Source: Tenrec ecaudatus
Taxonomy: Eukaryota > Chordata > Mammalia > Afrosoricida > Tenrecidae
Assembly: GCF_050624435.1 (NCBI RefSeq)
Contig: NW_027457697.1
Location: forward strand, 58,132 to 122,131
Length of the DNA: 64,000 nucleotides
Direction: 5' to 3'
The position numbers and the translations under genes are program-made. The notes beneath the pieces were generated by a model. The model ran no database searches. It was given only the letters and a program-made list of their open reading frames with translations, and was not told the origin of the DNA. Below are positions 10,833 to 21,729 of the stretch, in pieces; the stretch's first letter is position 1, and each line of letters opens with the position of its first letter.

Positions 10833-10955
10833 AAGGCCACTGCCGTCCAGTGGATTCCAACCACAGTGACCCTATATGGAGTTTTCAAGACTGTAAATCT
10901 TCATGGGAGCCAGCAGTCTCATTGTCCCCCTTGGGACAGGGAGCTAGCAGCCCGT
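10833..10955 (-). repeat. AfroSINE-type fragment
   Basis: Reverse-orientation tail text (GTGGATTCCAACCACAGTGACC near 10849) followed by the SINE body. The tRNA-like head is missing. Confidence 0.7.
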
Positions 10956-11055
10956 TTCACCTCCAGGACCCCTTCCTCTCTAATTCTGGATCCAGTCCCT
11001 CCAAATATCCTGCCCTGCCCTTGTCTAGGCTTCTTAAATGCGTTCCATGCTGCTT

Positions 11056-11306
11056 ATGTTAGTCTGGGTGCCTTAGCGAAACAAATCCACAGAAACGCGT
11101 ATGTATAAGAGAGAGTTTTATGTAAAGGGTGAGTGCACATCAGGAAAACATGCCCGCATTTGCTTATGCACCCGCTTTGTCTTCAGCGATCATGTCGAGA
11201 TAGGCTGGTGGCTTCTTCCATGTGGGCTTTGTTGTTTCTTAGCTAGATGGCCCCTTGTTTATCTTCCAGTCTTTAAGACCCTGGACACTATATCTTTTGA
11301 TAGCCG
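11056..11306. repeat. Fragments of repeat family B and family A side by side
   Basis: 11056-11150 matches the start of family B (TGTTAGTCTGGG, then ACAAATCCACAGAAACG), also seen at 38381 and 47628. From about 11150 to 11306 the sequence is reverse-orientation family A (GGCTTCTTCCATGTGGGCTT and TATCTTTTGATAGCCGGG), homologous to 29040-29200. The junction suggests a chimeric or nested insertion. Confidence 0.65.
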
Positions 11307-11524
11307 GGCCCAGGGTGCTTAACCACTACACCACAAGGGTTCATTAGCTTGTGACTTATCTCCTGCCATTCACACTAGATGCTCAAAATAGCAGGAAACC
11401 AGGTTTCTCCTTTGTGGCCACACCAGGTACTGACAGAACCAAGAACAGAGAAATGCTTAGTTATATATCTTGACTATCATTAGCATATTATATGCCTGGC
11501 AATATGTAAGCCTTCGCTCCCCTG

Positions 11525-11690
11525 ACCTCTCACAGTCTCGGTAAAATGAAGCTAATAAAAGTAGTGCTCTCACAAGCTTGGTAGGAGATTAAACAACTCA
11601 CATAAGGGTACACAGCCTATCAACGAGGAGGCGAGATGAGGCAGTGTGTGGCTGCTGAACCCACACCCTTCACAACACCTGCATTAAAAT
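11525..11690 (+). repeat. Probable MIR-type fragment
   Basis: GTAAAATGAAGCTAATAAAAG followed by a GGAGATTAAACAACTCA stretch resembles the 3' half of MIR elements. Old and diverged. Confidence 0.45.
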
Positions 11691-12299
11691 GACTGAGGGC
11701 TATGAGGAACCAGACAGAAGCAGGTTCACACCCCAGATTGAGTCAATTTAACTGCCTATTGTGCCTGACCCTTCTATCTCTGATCTTAGAAATGGGGTTA
11801 ACAACAACAAAACACTGTAGAAGAAATGTCCAGCAGATGACAGGCACGCGATTAAACAACAAAAAATAAATCACTTAAGTTGAAATTCGAACTCCTGGAA
11901 ACCCCTCAGACACGTGCAGAAAAGGATTGAGCCCCATGTGGTGTTTCCAGTGCCCCCGTCTTCCCCCCTAAAATGAGCATTTGATAAGGTAATGCCTGGA
12001 TTGTTCCAAGCCCAAGACTGTGGAGAACTAAAGGAAAACCCAGCATTATGAATCTTTGAGCACAGCCCTGCTGGGAAACCGCCCTGCAGTCACTTGTTGA
12101 TGACTGGAGGAGGGACAAGAGTAGGGAGAAGAACGAGGACTGAATGTGACACATAAGCAGGGATGGCCTACATTCCATAAAGGAAAAAACTCAAGGTCTG
12201 CTTTTCTGGTGCCGGAAAGTTAAAACCCATCTGGTGCAGTTGAAAAGGTGTGTGTGTGGAGTGGGGGGGGGTGTTAGGGAGGAGGGGCGATGAGTCCAA

Positions 12300-12480
12300 A
12301 GGATGAACTCCATCTGCAATTGTGTCCTCAATTGCTTTCCCCTGCTAGCCACACGATATTTGTGGCTGGCCTGCCCTGCTTTTGTTATCAAGCCCAGAGA
12401 GGGCAAGAGACTAGCTCGAAGCCACACTGCAAGTTGGCAGCAGAATCAGGCCGAGAACTCTGGATGCTTAGAAAGCTTCA
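12300..12480 (+). repeat. Probable MIR-type fragment
   Basis: The text AAGCCCAGAGAGGGCAAGAG with downstream AGAATCAGGCCGAGAACTC resembles the core and 3' part of MIR. Confidence 0.5.
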
Positions 12481-12769
12481 CACAGACCTGAGAAAGTACC
12501 AAGGGAAGACCTGTTCGCTAACTGGGCAGCACTCACTGCATGCCAGCGCTGTTCCAGTGCCCCAGCCAGGGCATTGCTCCCTGTGTCTGTGTGTCTTCAG
12601 TGATGCACACAGGTGACGGATTGGCTTTTAATAGCATGCTTGGAAGGTTGAGGCCACCCAGCGGCACCTAGAAAGAAGGGCCCGCAAATCTACTTCAGAC
12701 CAAGCAGCCTTTCCAGACCCTGGGGAGCACAGTTCTTCTTGGACACACAAGGAGGCCAGGAGTTGAAGT

Positions 12770-12990
12770 TGATTCCATGATGTAGTTGATTCCATGGTTC
12801 CCGGTTGTAGCTATACCTAGAGTCCCATCCACATTCATGTTTATATCTCTTCACTCCATGGGGTGCTCATGGCTCCAACTCTTCTGAAGCAGACCACCAG
12901 GATTTTGTTTAAGAGGCCTCTGGATAGGTTGGAACTGCCAACCTTTTAGTTTGTAGCTGAGTGCTAAACAACTTGTGCCATGCAGGGTGC
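12770..12990 (-). repeat. AfroSINE-type SINE, reverse orientation, diverged
   Basis: The GTTGGAACTGCCAACCTTTT block near 12929 and the head-derived TGTGCCATGCAGGG near 12974 match the reverse complement of the SINE head. The tail lies to the left at about 12770-12800. Confidence 0.65.
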
Positions 12991-13344
12991 TAAGCTCAGA
13001 AACTCAGTCGGTGCTTCATGATCTCAGTTGGAATTATAGAGAGGGTCAGTGATGATCCATTGACTGCTGGGTAATTGTTGATGTAGTCTCCCTGTGCAGA
13101 CATGTAAAGTACCTGAAAACTTAAAATCCAACTCATTGAGTGCATCATCCTGCCGTGCGCCAGCCCAGCAGCATGCTCTGCTGGGGACATTTGGCCATGC
13201 CTGGAGACATTCTGAAGAAGGGAGTCCCACTGCCATCTAGTGGGCTGAGACCAGGGATGCTCGCTTAGCATCCTGGTGCAGGGAACAACACAGCCCCACA
13301 AGAACGATGTTGGCCAAAATGTCAGCAGAGCTGCCACTGGTAAA

Positions 13345-13450
13345 ATGGTCTAGTCCAAGCGCTGACCTTCGTAGAGGAAGAAAGCCAATCCAGAGCAGCT
13401 AAGTGACCTGCTGTGGGTTGCACAGCCTGATTCCAAGCCCAGTACTATAC
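13345..13450 (+). repeat. Probable MIR-type fragment
   Basis: GAGCAGCTAAGTGACCTGCT followed by TGCACAGCCTGATTCCAAGC resembles the MIR core. Short and diverged. Confidence 0.45.
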
Positions 13451-13881
13451 CCAAAGCTGTTACCACGCCCAAAATTAAACAGCAATAGCTGCCCAAAGGC
13501 CTCTTAGTTTGAGGACCAAGTAAGACAGTAAATGAGAAAGCCCTTTGACAAATGTGGCATGCTGCACAAACATGAGATGTTATTACCCAGGATCTTTTGA
13601 TATATGTAAATAGATCTTGTACCAGGTCAGTTAATTTTCCAACTGCTCTATCTGAGCTTTCAGATGGCAGCACCTCTGTCCAACCCAGGAAAGGACTCCT
13701 GTGCAGGCTGAGCAGCCCTGGAAAGCCTCATGCCTGGCTTCTCCCACCCCTCAGCTAATCTCCAAGTGATTAATAAGGGCTCTCACTATGTTGTGCCTCC
13801 CAGCTGACAGACACTAGGCTATCAAAGCATTCGTATCACCTCCTTGATGCCTGAGGAGGAATATAGTTTCATGTGTGAGAG

Positions 13882-14260
13882 TGCCCCAACCCGCGGGACT
13901 CAGTTATTCGAGGGGTTCCAAGGAGGACCCAGCCTGAAAGAGAAACGGGCGAGAGAGAGGAGCGAGACCAAGCAGATTCTTGTCAAGGTCTGAGTTTATT
14001 GCTACACAAGCCTCTCTATAAAGGGTGAGGCAAACAAGGGAGTTCAAAGGGGAGATAAAAAAAAGGAAGGGCGGGGGTGTAGAGCACACAGGGCAGGCGG
14101 CCGCAAGTCTGCAGTTGGAATGTCCGGTGCTGGAGCAGACAAGGGTGGGCCATCTGGTGTGTGTCAGGGTAAGATAAGGTTGAGGTGACGTGGCTTTAGC
14201 CCTGCTGGGCAGGCAATATGGCCTTGGTTTTGTCAGGCTGATTATGCCCGGTTCCCAACA
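13882..14260 (-). mobile_element. Solo LTR with 6-bp target duplication
   Basis: On the minus strand the element runs TGTTGGGAACC to GGTTGGGGCA, about 379 bp, with the TG...CA ends of an LTR. It is flanked by a perfect 6-bp duplication, TGAGAG, at 13876-13881 and 14261-14266. Six-base duplications are usual for class II (betaretrovirus-like, ERVK) elements. A polyadenylation signal AATAAA on the minus strand lies at 13995-14000 (TTTATT on plus), followed by a CT-rich U5-like stretch. No internal viral genes remain, so it is a recombination-derived solo LTR. Confidence 0.88.
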
Positions 14261-14266
14261 TGAGAG

Positions 14267-15650
14267 AAGCCAGGAATATCTCCTCTCACAACTGTGCAGC
14301 AAACGAGATCAGATCTCCCAATCTGATTTTCAGCCCTCCTGTCTTTCCAAGTGAAGTGGATGGTCCATTTCACATTGTCTCAAGTCTTTGCACATTGCAT
14401 GCCAACATTGCGACACAGGGCGCGGCTGTGGGTCTTAGTAGACAAAGCCCCCACCCAGAACCCTGCCCTCAGAGCTCCTTGGTCACCCTGCACAACGCAG
14501 GTCCAGGCCGGGCTCCACACTGCAAGGCGATCAACCCTGACCCTCCAGTGTGGCCGTCCTCACACGCTCCCACATCCACCTAGAAGGACTGGAGATGAGA
14601 GATTCCGGAAGCTCCCTGCCTCATCTGCCTCCCTCCCCAGAGCGACAGAGCAACTGTAACTGATTAGGCAGGATGCAGCCTCGTTCCCAGTCCCCACCCT
14701 CTCTGGGAAAGCAGGGATGTCTGGCACCTCATCCAAGGCCTTTCCCCTGTGATCTCATTACTAAGGAGCTGCTCCTCTACCGCCCACCTCCATCACCTCA
14801 TCTACATATGGGGGAGATGAGTATGTCTTCTTTGCTGCTCCTTCCCTGAGTCCACCCCAGGAGCTCCCTGAACAGATCACCGATCACTTCTCATTACACC
14901 TGCAGCAGCCGTCAGATACTGCTGAACAGAGACAGGCGCCTCCCCTGCTGCTGCCAGGCTCCAGTGCACATGTGCACACACACGTGCACACACATTGTAC
15001 AGGCACACTCACATGGACACACAAGCATGCACACCCATGTGCACAAACTTTGTTCAGAGGTGGGAATTCTGCCCATTTTAGCCTCTAATATTGCAATCAG
15101 GGAGTGATAGAACAATGAAAGATGAAGGTGGATGAAGGAAGATCTATTTATTCCCTTACTTGTTACATAACCATTCAGGGCTCTTTTTTTATCCGTACAA
15201 ACACACCACCACACCATCAACAATCATCAAGTAGATGTCATGTATGCAGTGCTGCCCTATTCAAGGCGGTGCTGAGTATGTGAGGAGGATTCTCTCTAAA
15301 GCACAGCTCTGAGGAAGTCTGTCTCCTTCGCACTTTTACACACACAGGGTGAGGAGCCTGCAGGAGGCTCCGTGCGTTGGGTGAAGCCACACGATGAGTG
15401 AGGAGACCGAGTGTGTAGCCAGGGGAGTGAGAGCGCAGAGTTCACCACTTCACCACCATGCTGGTGTGCACAATCGATGAAAGGGTGGCTGCCAGCAGCA
15501 GGACAGAAAAAAAGTAAAGCATGTAACTTGTGGTTTTATCTCTGGCTTACTTCCAAAAGGAATTGTTTTTGTTGTTCTAAAAAGCTTTATACCGAGAAAA
15601 AAAAAGAAAGAAAGAAAGCTTTATACCTCTATAAAAACAAAAGGCTACTG
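14267..15650. other. Non-repetitive sequence with a degenerate CA-rich tract
   Basis: No gene recognised. An impure CA/TG tract is at about 14965-15040, and a short GAAA run is at about 15598-15618. Confidence 0.4.
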
Positions 15651-15654
15651 CTGT

Positions 15655-15790
15655 CAAGCACCTTCAGACTCAAGCCAGAGGAGAGCTCTCCCAGTGGGCT
15701 TCCAAGCTGAAAATCTTCACAGAAACACAGTACCTCCTGTGGAGTAGCTGGTTGGTTCAAGCCAGCAACCTGGCAGTTAACAAGTACGTC
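15655..15790 (-). repeat. AfroSINE-type fragment
   Basis: The reverse-orientation SINE body includes GGTTGGTTCAAGCCAGCAAC near 15750, matching the complement of the B-box region. Confidence 0.65.
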
Positions 15791-15799
15791 CCTTGTACC

Positions 15800-16960
15800 T
15801 GTAATACCTGTATAAAGTGTATTAAATATGAACTACTCCTGGTGTGTAATTTTAAATTGAATTATTGTGCCTGGAACTTTTTTTTTAATAGCTAAGAATG
15901 GTGAAATGAGACTCCTTTAGATGTTATGATAAGAATACACACTACACAGGGCTTGGACCCAACCCAGCTTAATTCAAAGGAAGGCAGATTTATTTTCTTC
16001 TGCTTCCCAGAAGGTTCCCCAGCAGAACGTGTGTTAAACAAAATTGTTTAGCTATGGAAAAGAGCAATCTCCTCTTGGGAAGATCCTGGTAGAAGGGGGC
16101 TTTGGTTACATATCCAGCTCAACCCAGCCCCAGAGGCCTCGTCATGTTTTATTTTGTTTTGCCCTTGACACTGATTGTCTTGGGAACTGTGGCCCCCGAG
16201 CAATGGCCAGGAAGTCAGGTCTTCTTGATGTAAATCCTCTAATATCCCCTACAATGATTTTCAGTGCCAATGGTAAGGCCCGCCCAGTGGCTGCCACATG
16301 CCCCTGAGCAAACACGTCAGAGCAGATGAGAGCATGAGACAGCATTTAAGAGAACGGTAGGCTGGCCTTGACTTAGCTGTTTGGCCTCTCCTCAGAAGTC
16401 ATTTGTGACACTGACTGTCATGGGTTTCATTAAGAACAAGTCTATCTCTACCAAAGAAAACTGCAAGGTAAGAGGACTTTCAGCTCCAGCTACATATGTC
16501 TCCAAACTTACTTACATATTGTCCTGTTTTCAGAAGAAAAAAAATTTACTCAGTGCCTCCCGGGCAAATAAAAACTTTGGTACTACAACCTACAATCCCA
16601 GATAAAGTGTAGGTATCTGCTTTGGCAGCTCCCCTGGATCGAGCTGCTCCGGTAGCTCTCCACAAAAACCCTGTGAAGAGATGATCAGGCAGGATAGCCT
16701 AGTCTGTTCTGCAGAAAGAAGCTACCCCTGAAACCTCAGTGGCTTAAAATCTAGAAGTTTATTTCTTGTTCATGCAAATTCTGACGCTGGAAGGGCAATT
16801 CTACAGGGTGTTTGTCCTGCACACCGTCCGTCAGTGATTCGGGCTGCTTCACAAATATGGTGCCACCAGATCAAAAGGTGGATTCCAGGTCATCACAGAA
16901 GAGGAAGAGAGAAGTGGGGGTTGTGGATCAGTCTTTACATGCTTTGACACTTTAGTTGAC
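15800..16960. other. Non-repetitive sequence, no gene recognised
   Basis: No named repeat or coding region is visible. The 87-codon frame at 16044-16307 and the 74-codon frame at 16381-16605 show no family I recognise. Confidence 0.4.
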
Positions 16961-16964
16961 ATAG

Positions 16965-17150
16965 ATCGCTGGATAGGGCTGCTTATATAAAGGTTATCAG
17001 TTCAAACCCACCTAGCTGTACCACAAAAGGAAGGGGTCATCTGCTTTCATAAAGGGTACAGCCTAGACAACCTCATGCAACAATTGTACTCTGTACCACA
17101 AGGGGTGAGCATGAGTCAGAACTGACTTGAAGGCAACAGGATTTGGGGTG
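16965..17150 (+). repeat. AfroSINE-type SINE
   Basis: The tRNA-like head (GCTGGATAGGGCTGC, then ATCAGTTCAAACCCACC) is followed by the body and the GAGCATGAGTCAGAACTGAC tail near 17107. It is followed by a TTTG/TTGG-rich tail to about 17185. Confidence 0.8.
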
Positions 17151-17394
17151 TTTTTGTTTGTTTGGTTGGTTGGTTGATTGGTTTGGTTTGCTGAGTGGGA
17201 GGTGGTTCTACCTACAGCATATTAATCTGAAGTAGTCACTTTAGGTTTTTTTGTTTGTTTTTTGAGAGATGTGGAAAAGCTCATTGGCTTTAATGGGGAG
17301 TTAACTCTGCCGCAGACGGCCTCCTCAAAATTTCCCTCCCGCTTCATAAACTAGCAGAGATTTTCAATGAAGGAGCCTGCAGGCACCCGCTGGA

Positions 17395-17560
17395 CATCTC
17401 CTTGCAAGGTCAGTCCTTTGGAGCCACTGGGAGGGAGAAAAAAGAGACTTCTATTCCTGTAAAGAATTCCAGCCCCAGAAATCCTCAGGGGGCAATTCTG
17501 CCCTGTCCTCTCGGGTCGCTATGAGTCCGAATTGAATTTATGGCTATGAGTTGAGTTTTA
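17395..17560 (+). repeat. AfroSINE-type SINE with tandem tail
   Basis: The body ends in GGGTCGCTATGAGTCCGAAT near 17514, then a second GGCTATGAGTTGAGTTTT copy follows, as in tail slippage. Confidence 0.75.
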
Positions 17561-18175
17561 ATTCCATTCACTTACTGCTATTGACAGGTTGCTAGATTAG
17601 GGCTTGTCTTCCCAAATGCCAGCACTAAACGAAAATGAGCTGTCCGGGCCACAACAAAGGGGTTGGAAATAAATCAGGCACACTCATTAGATACCTATGG
17701 CAAAATTCAGAACTGAGCATGCTCTGACCCAAGTCATGTAGACCCAGGTGGAAGGTCCACCTGGTCATACAGAATAGGACTTCACAAAAGTGCACCAAAA
17801 TCAACCAGTACGATCGACCAATGCCCTCCAGTGGTGTTGGGAGGTGATAGAAGTAGGCCTGGGCTCCTTGTCGCCCTCCCTTGTTCACGTGCTCTGCAAG
17901 TGGAGGGTGAGGCCCTTGGGGGTTCCTGCCGTGGCTCCTCAGCTGGTTCTGCACTCCTGCTCAGGTATTCCTCCCATGAAACCGCCATATTCAGCTGCAA
18001 ACTTTCCCCACCCCTGCCATGCAGCCCGGCGTGCTTTCCGGAGATAGTGGGGACTTTTGGGGACTGCGATACCTGAAACTTTCTTTCATAACATTCACTT
18101 GGATTTACAAAAGTGCTTCTGCCATATGAATTCTTTCAGCGTTGCTAAGCAAGAACTGAGGTCAACCACCCCAGA

Positions 18176-18585
18176 AACCTAACACTATCAAGTCGATTCT
18201 GACTTATATCAATCTAGGGGGTCCTCAAACTATGGCCTGCGGACCACATGGCCCTCAGAGGACATTTATTCAGCATGCCGGGTGTTTTTGCCCCCTTTTT
18301 TTTTTTTACTTCAAATTAGGTATGTGCAGTGCGCATAGGCATTTGTGCATAGTTTTATTTTTAAACTATAGTCCGGCCCTCCAGCGGGTTTGAGGGACAA
18401 TGAACTGGCCTCCTGTTTAAAAAGTTTGAGGACCCCTGAAAGGACAACGTAGAACTATGCCTGTGGGTTCCCGAAGTTCTAAATCTTTACAGGAGCTGAG
18501 AACCGCATCTTTCTCTGTGAGCCATAGCGGATTCCAACTGGCTGGCCTCATGGTCACACACATTCCACCAGGCTCCTTGAGCCTT
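18176..18585 (-). repeat. AfroSINE-type SINE, split by an OC1-like element
   Basis: The reverse-orientation tail (ATCAAGTCGATTCTGACTTA near 18188) and body (from about 18440) flank the hAT-type element at 18216-18438. The SINE is older than the hAT insertion. Confidence 0.75.
18216..18438. mobile_element. OC1-like non-autonomous hAT element nested in a SINE
   Basis: The ends are inverted (GGGGTCCTCAAACTATGGCC on the left, TTTGAGGACCCCTG on the right) and the internal text matches the copies at 346, 59075 and 61012 in opposite orientation. The flanking 8-mers no longer match, so this copy looks older or slightly truncated at the left end. Confidence 0.8.
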
Positions 18586-18589
18586 AACT

Positions 18590-20400
18590 TGATAATTTAA
18601 TGAAACGATACTTCTCCAAGTCACACTGTATCAAGGTCTATAATCTTGCTATTCTAATATCAAATTTAAAATAAGGAATATAGTTAAGCTCCAAATCCAT
18701 AAGCAATAAGATCATTGAATCTCTTTGGACACTATTACTTAAAAAAAGAAAAAAACTCTGTCCAATTATTTTCAGCACAGAAAAGCTTCCAGTGTTTACA
18801 GCTTAGTATTTAATTGCTTTTTCTCTTCTTCTTTTGCATTGGTGAATCATTTTGAGCTTATAATAATGTCAAAATAAATAGTTTCCAGAGCCTCCAGGCA
18901 TTCACTGTGTAATGATCATTTAAAAGATTTCTTGGTTAGAGGGTCCTCAAAAGAATAAAAGGCGTGTCCGCATCCCTGGTCATTTCTATATTCAAAAGAA
19001 GAAATTGCTCATCAAATGCTACAAGCCAATTTCTTTCTTCAGCCAAACTGCCCATTTTAGCATCACTGAATTAAGCAAATGGTTCTACATTTCAAAGTCA
19101 ACAATGATACTCTTTTCCCTTTAACACGAGCATCTTAAACAGCTCAAAAAATAGTCGAGCTCTTTATTATGGCTTTTCCTGAGAAAGCTGTTTCGTTGTT
19201 TATTTTATTTATTCATCTAGACTTTCATGTTAAGATTTGTGTATTTTAAGTTCTGCTAGTCAGGACATTTTAAATGGAGCCAGATTTTTTTTTTATACTG
19301 TGTCTTTTAAAATATAATGAGACTGAGCAGTACATCCGTTAATAAAATATAAAGTCTTCCTATTTCTGTTTGTTTGTAATTTCCCTAAGGATAACTCTTA
19401 ATGTAGTAAAACCAAAACCCGCCATAATGAATTACATTTGGTCTACTGGGGGTTGTGGCCAACCTTTTGATAGAAAAATCCAGAGACTCCCTTCTGCATC
19501 TCCTTTCCCAACCAAACCCCGGTGGCTGGAGGCTGGAAGGAAGAAAGAGGCTGGGCTGCTGGGGCAGGGTGGGGAAGGGGTAACCTTGCAGATTATTTCA
19601 AATTCTACTCTGAAGGCAGAAAGTTATCCAAATGAGATAGCTAGAGATTCACTTCCTTAGAAAAAGATTGAAATTAATGTGTCCCTTAGAAAAGCCAAAG
19701 GAAAAAAGTCGTTATTAATTTAGGCAATTGAAGAACTTTGAAAGCCATGTCTAGTACATAAAAACACCTGTCCCTTGAGCCCATCGGCCTAGGAAACTGA
19801 ATTTTTATACCATGTAAAATAAAGGAAGGTCATTTCTTAGACTTGCTCAACAGAAGATTGTCATTTTAAACCGGTTACTGTAATGAGAAGCTGGGTTTTC
19901 GTAAAAAGGACTGAATGCTTGAGTCAGTGTGAAATGAAATTAGAGATGCATGTTCTGCGCATGGCGGCATTTCCGGAGGAGTCTGTGTTCCTGTGACTGC
20001 TCTCGATCTGTCTCGTGCCTTCTGGGAAACTCACAGCGTGGTGCCCACATCTAGTCTCTCGGACTTTCTTGCCAGCTTTGGAAAGGTGTTGAGTCTGTTG
20101 GATCTGCTGCACAGAGACAGCATGCAAGTGGACCCTTCCCACATTCCTCAGAGAGCAGCCCCCCAGTGTAAAGCTGTGGGTGAGGTTTGATGACCTTTGC
20201 CCCTTCATCATCCCGCATTCTTTGAGGGACCCAAGCGCTCCCCCGAGGCATTACCGGAGAAGCAGCTACCCCATAGTTTCCAGATGGTGGGTATCAGCCT
20301 GTGTGCTCATTGGGATCGCCAGAGAGCTGTCCAAAAGACATCTTTGTCCCATCTCCACTGAGTCCGATTTTATTGGCCTGGAATGCAGCCTAGGTGCTTG
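18590..20400. other. Long repeat-poor, AT-rich stretch; candidate regulatory DNA
   Basis: This is the longest stretch in the window free of recognisable repeats. It is AT-rich up to about 19470 and has several homeodomain-like cores (TAATTG, TTTAATTGC, ATGATCATTT). I see no coding exon. Position upstream of a developmental transcription factor makes conserved non-coding elements plausible, but conservation cannot be judged from one sequence. Confidence 0.35.
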
Positions 20401-20404
20401 GATT

Positions 20405-21190
20405 TTTTTCTCTCTCATAAGTTTTTATTGTGAATTAGGTGAAGGTTTACCAAGATCATCAGTTTTTTATTCAACAATTCATACCCATTGTGTTTTATGC
20501 CACTTATTGCAATCTCCACAATATAATATGACTTGTTCCACTCCCTACTTATGTCTTCTGTTTCCCTTCCTCCTCTCTTCCTACCCTTCTGAACTTGGGC
20601 CTTGGATTAATACTGCCCTTTTGAGATCAAATGGTTTGCTGTTTTCAGGTTTGCGTGCCTCACTTGTGTAATTGCTCCCATTATAGACCAATCTATTATT
20701 TGGCTGAATATTGAACCACAGGTAGGAGTTCATTTTCAAACTTAGTGAATAAGGACCATCGTTTCAGAGGTTCTGTTAGTCCCTATCCAGCCAATAAGCC
20801 TGGTCTCTTTTATGACTGTGAATTTTGCTTCACTATCTAGGACCTTTGGATGTGATCCCTTTCAAAGAAGTTGGAATTGATAGTTGGAGATCATCTAGTT
20901 ATTCTGTGCTCAGAGTCATGAAGTCTAATGTTCATGTGGTCCACTCACCACTCTTTCCTCCAGAGTGAGGGTGACAATACTTGCCACCTAGATGGCCACT
21001 TGTGAGCTTCTGAAATCCAGCTGCTACTCACCAGCATGGATGTCGAACATAGTCTTTACAGTCTAGGTAATGACAATTGTTCTTGGTGTCCTTCACAACT
21101 ATAATCCCCAGCCCCCCAGCCCAATAAAGCACTCCCTCCAGTTGTTCGGTTATGCCTAAGGAGTTTTGATAACTTCATCTTCTGTGTGCT
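20405..21190 (-). repeat. Large afrotherian-type dispersed repeat, related to but distinct from family A
   Basis: Text such as TTTATTGTGAATTAGGTGAA at the left and the AGATGGCCACTTGTGAGCTT block near 20991 matches a long elephant repeat I recall. It has the same general plan as family A but diverged sequence. Identification is from memory only. Confidence 0.5.
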
Positions 21191-21394
21191 CCGGAATATT
21201 CAATTCCCTGGATGGTCAGAATGGTCAGTCAGGGCTCAGAATCTTGGTGTTAAGGCTTCTGGTGGGATCCTGGCACATCAGACACAGAGGTTGTGAGGCT
21301 AGAGGATGGGCAGAAGGGGATCATACTGAGTCTAACAAGGAAAGAAAAGGAAATGAAGGATATAAGCAATTAAAAGCAAGCGCATAAATAGATA

Positions 21395-21720
21395 CAAATA
21401 CACAGATGGCCCTTGCAACATTATTCCCAATCTCGCAAACGTGTCAACGGTCTAAATACCCATCAATAGGTGAATGGATAAGTCAAACATGTTGCCTACG
21501 GTATATACAATGGACTACTACTCAGCCATAAAGAGAAATGAACTCTTGACACAGGCTACAAGAGGAATGAACCTCATAAGCATTATGCTGAGTGAAATAA
21601 ATCAGCTTCAAAAAGGACACATTTTGCTTAATTCCACTTACAAAAAATATCTAGGCTAGGAAAATGAATAGAGACAAACATCTCCCAATTGTTTCCAGGG
21701 ATAGGTAGGAAGGTAAGTAT
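21395..21720 (+). repeat. L1 3'-end fragment
   Basis: The text CCCATCAATAGGTGAATGGA near 21459, then ACTACTACTCAGCCATAAAG near 21514, is characteristic of the end of mammalian L1 ORF2 and 3' UTR. Truncated and mutated. Confidence 0.8.
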
Positions 21721-21729
21721 GGTTGTCAC

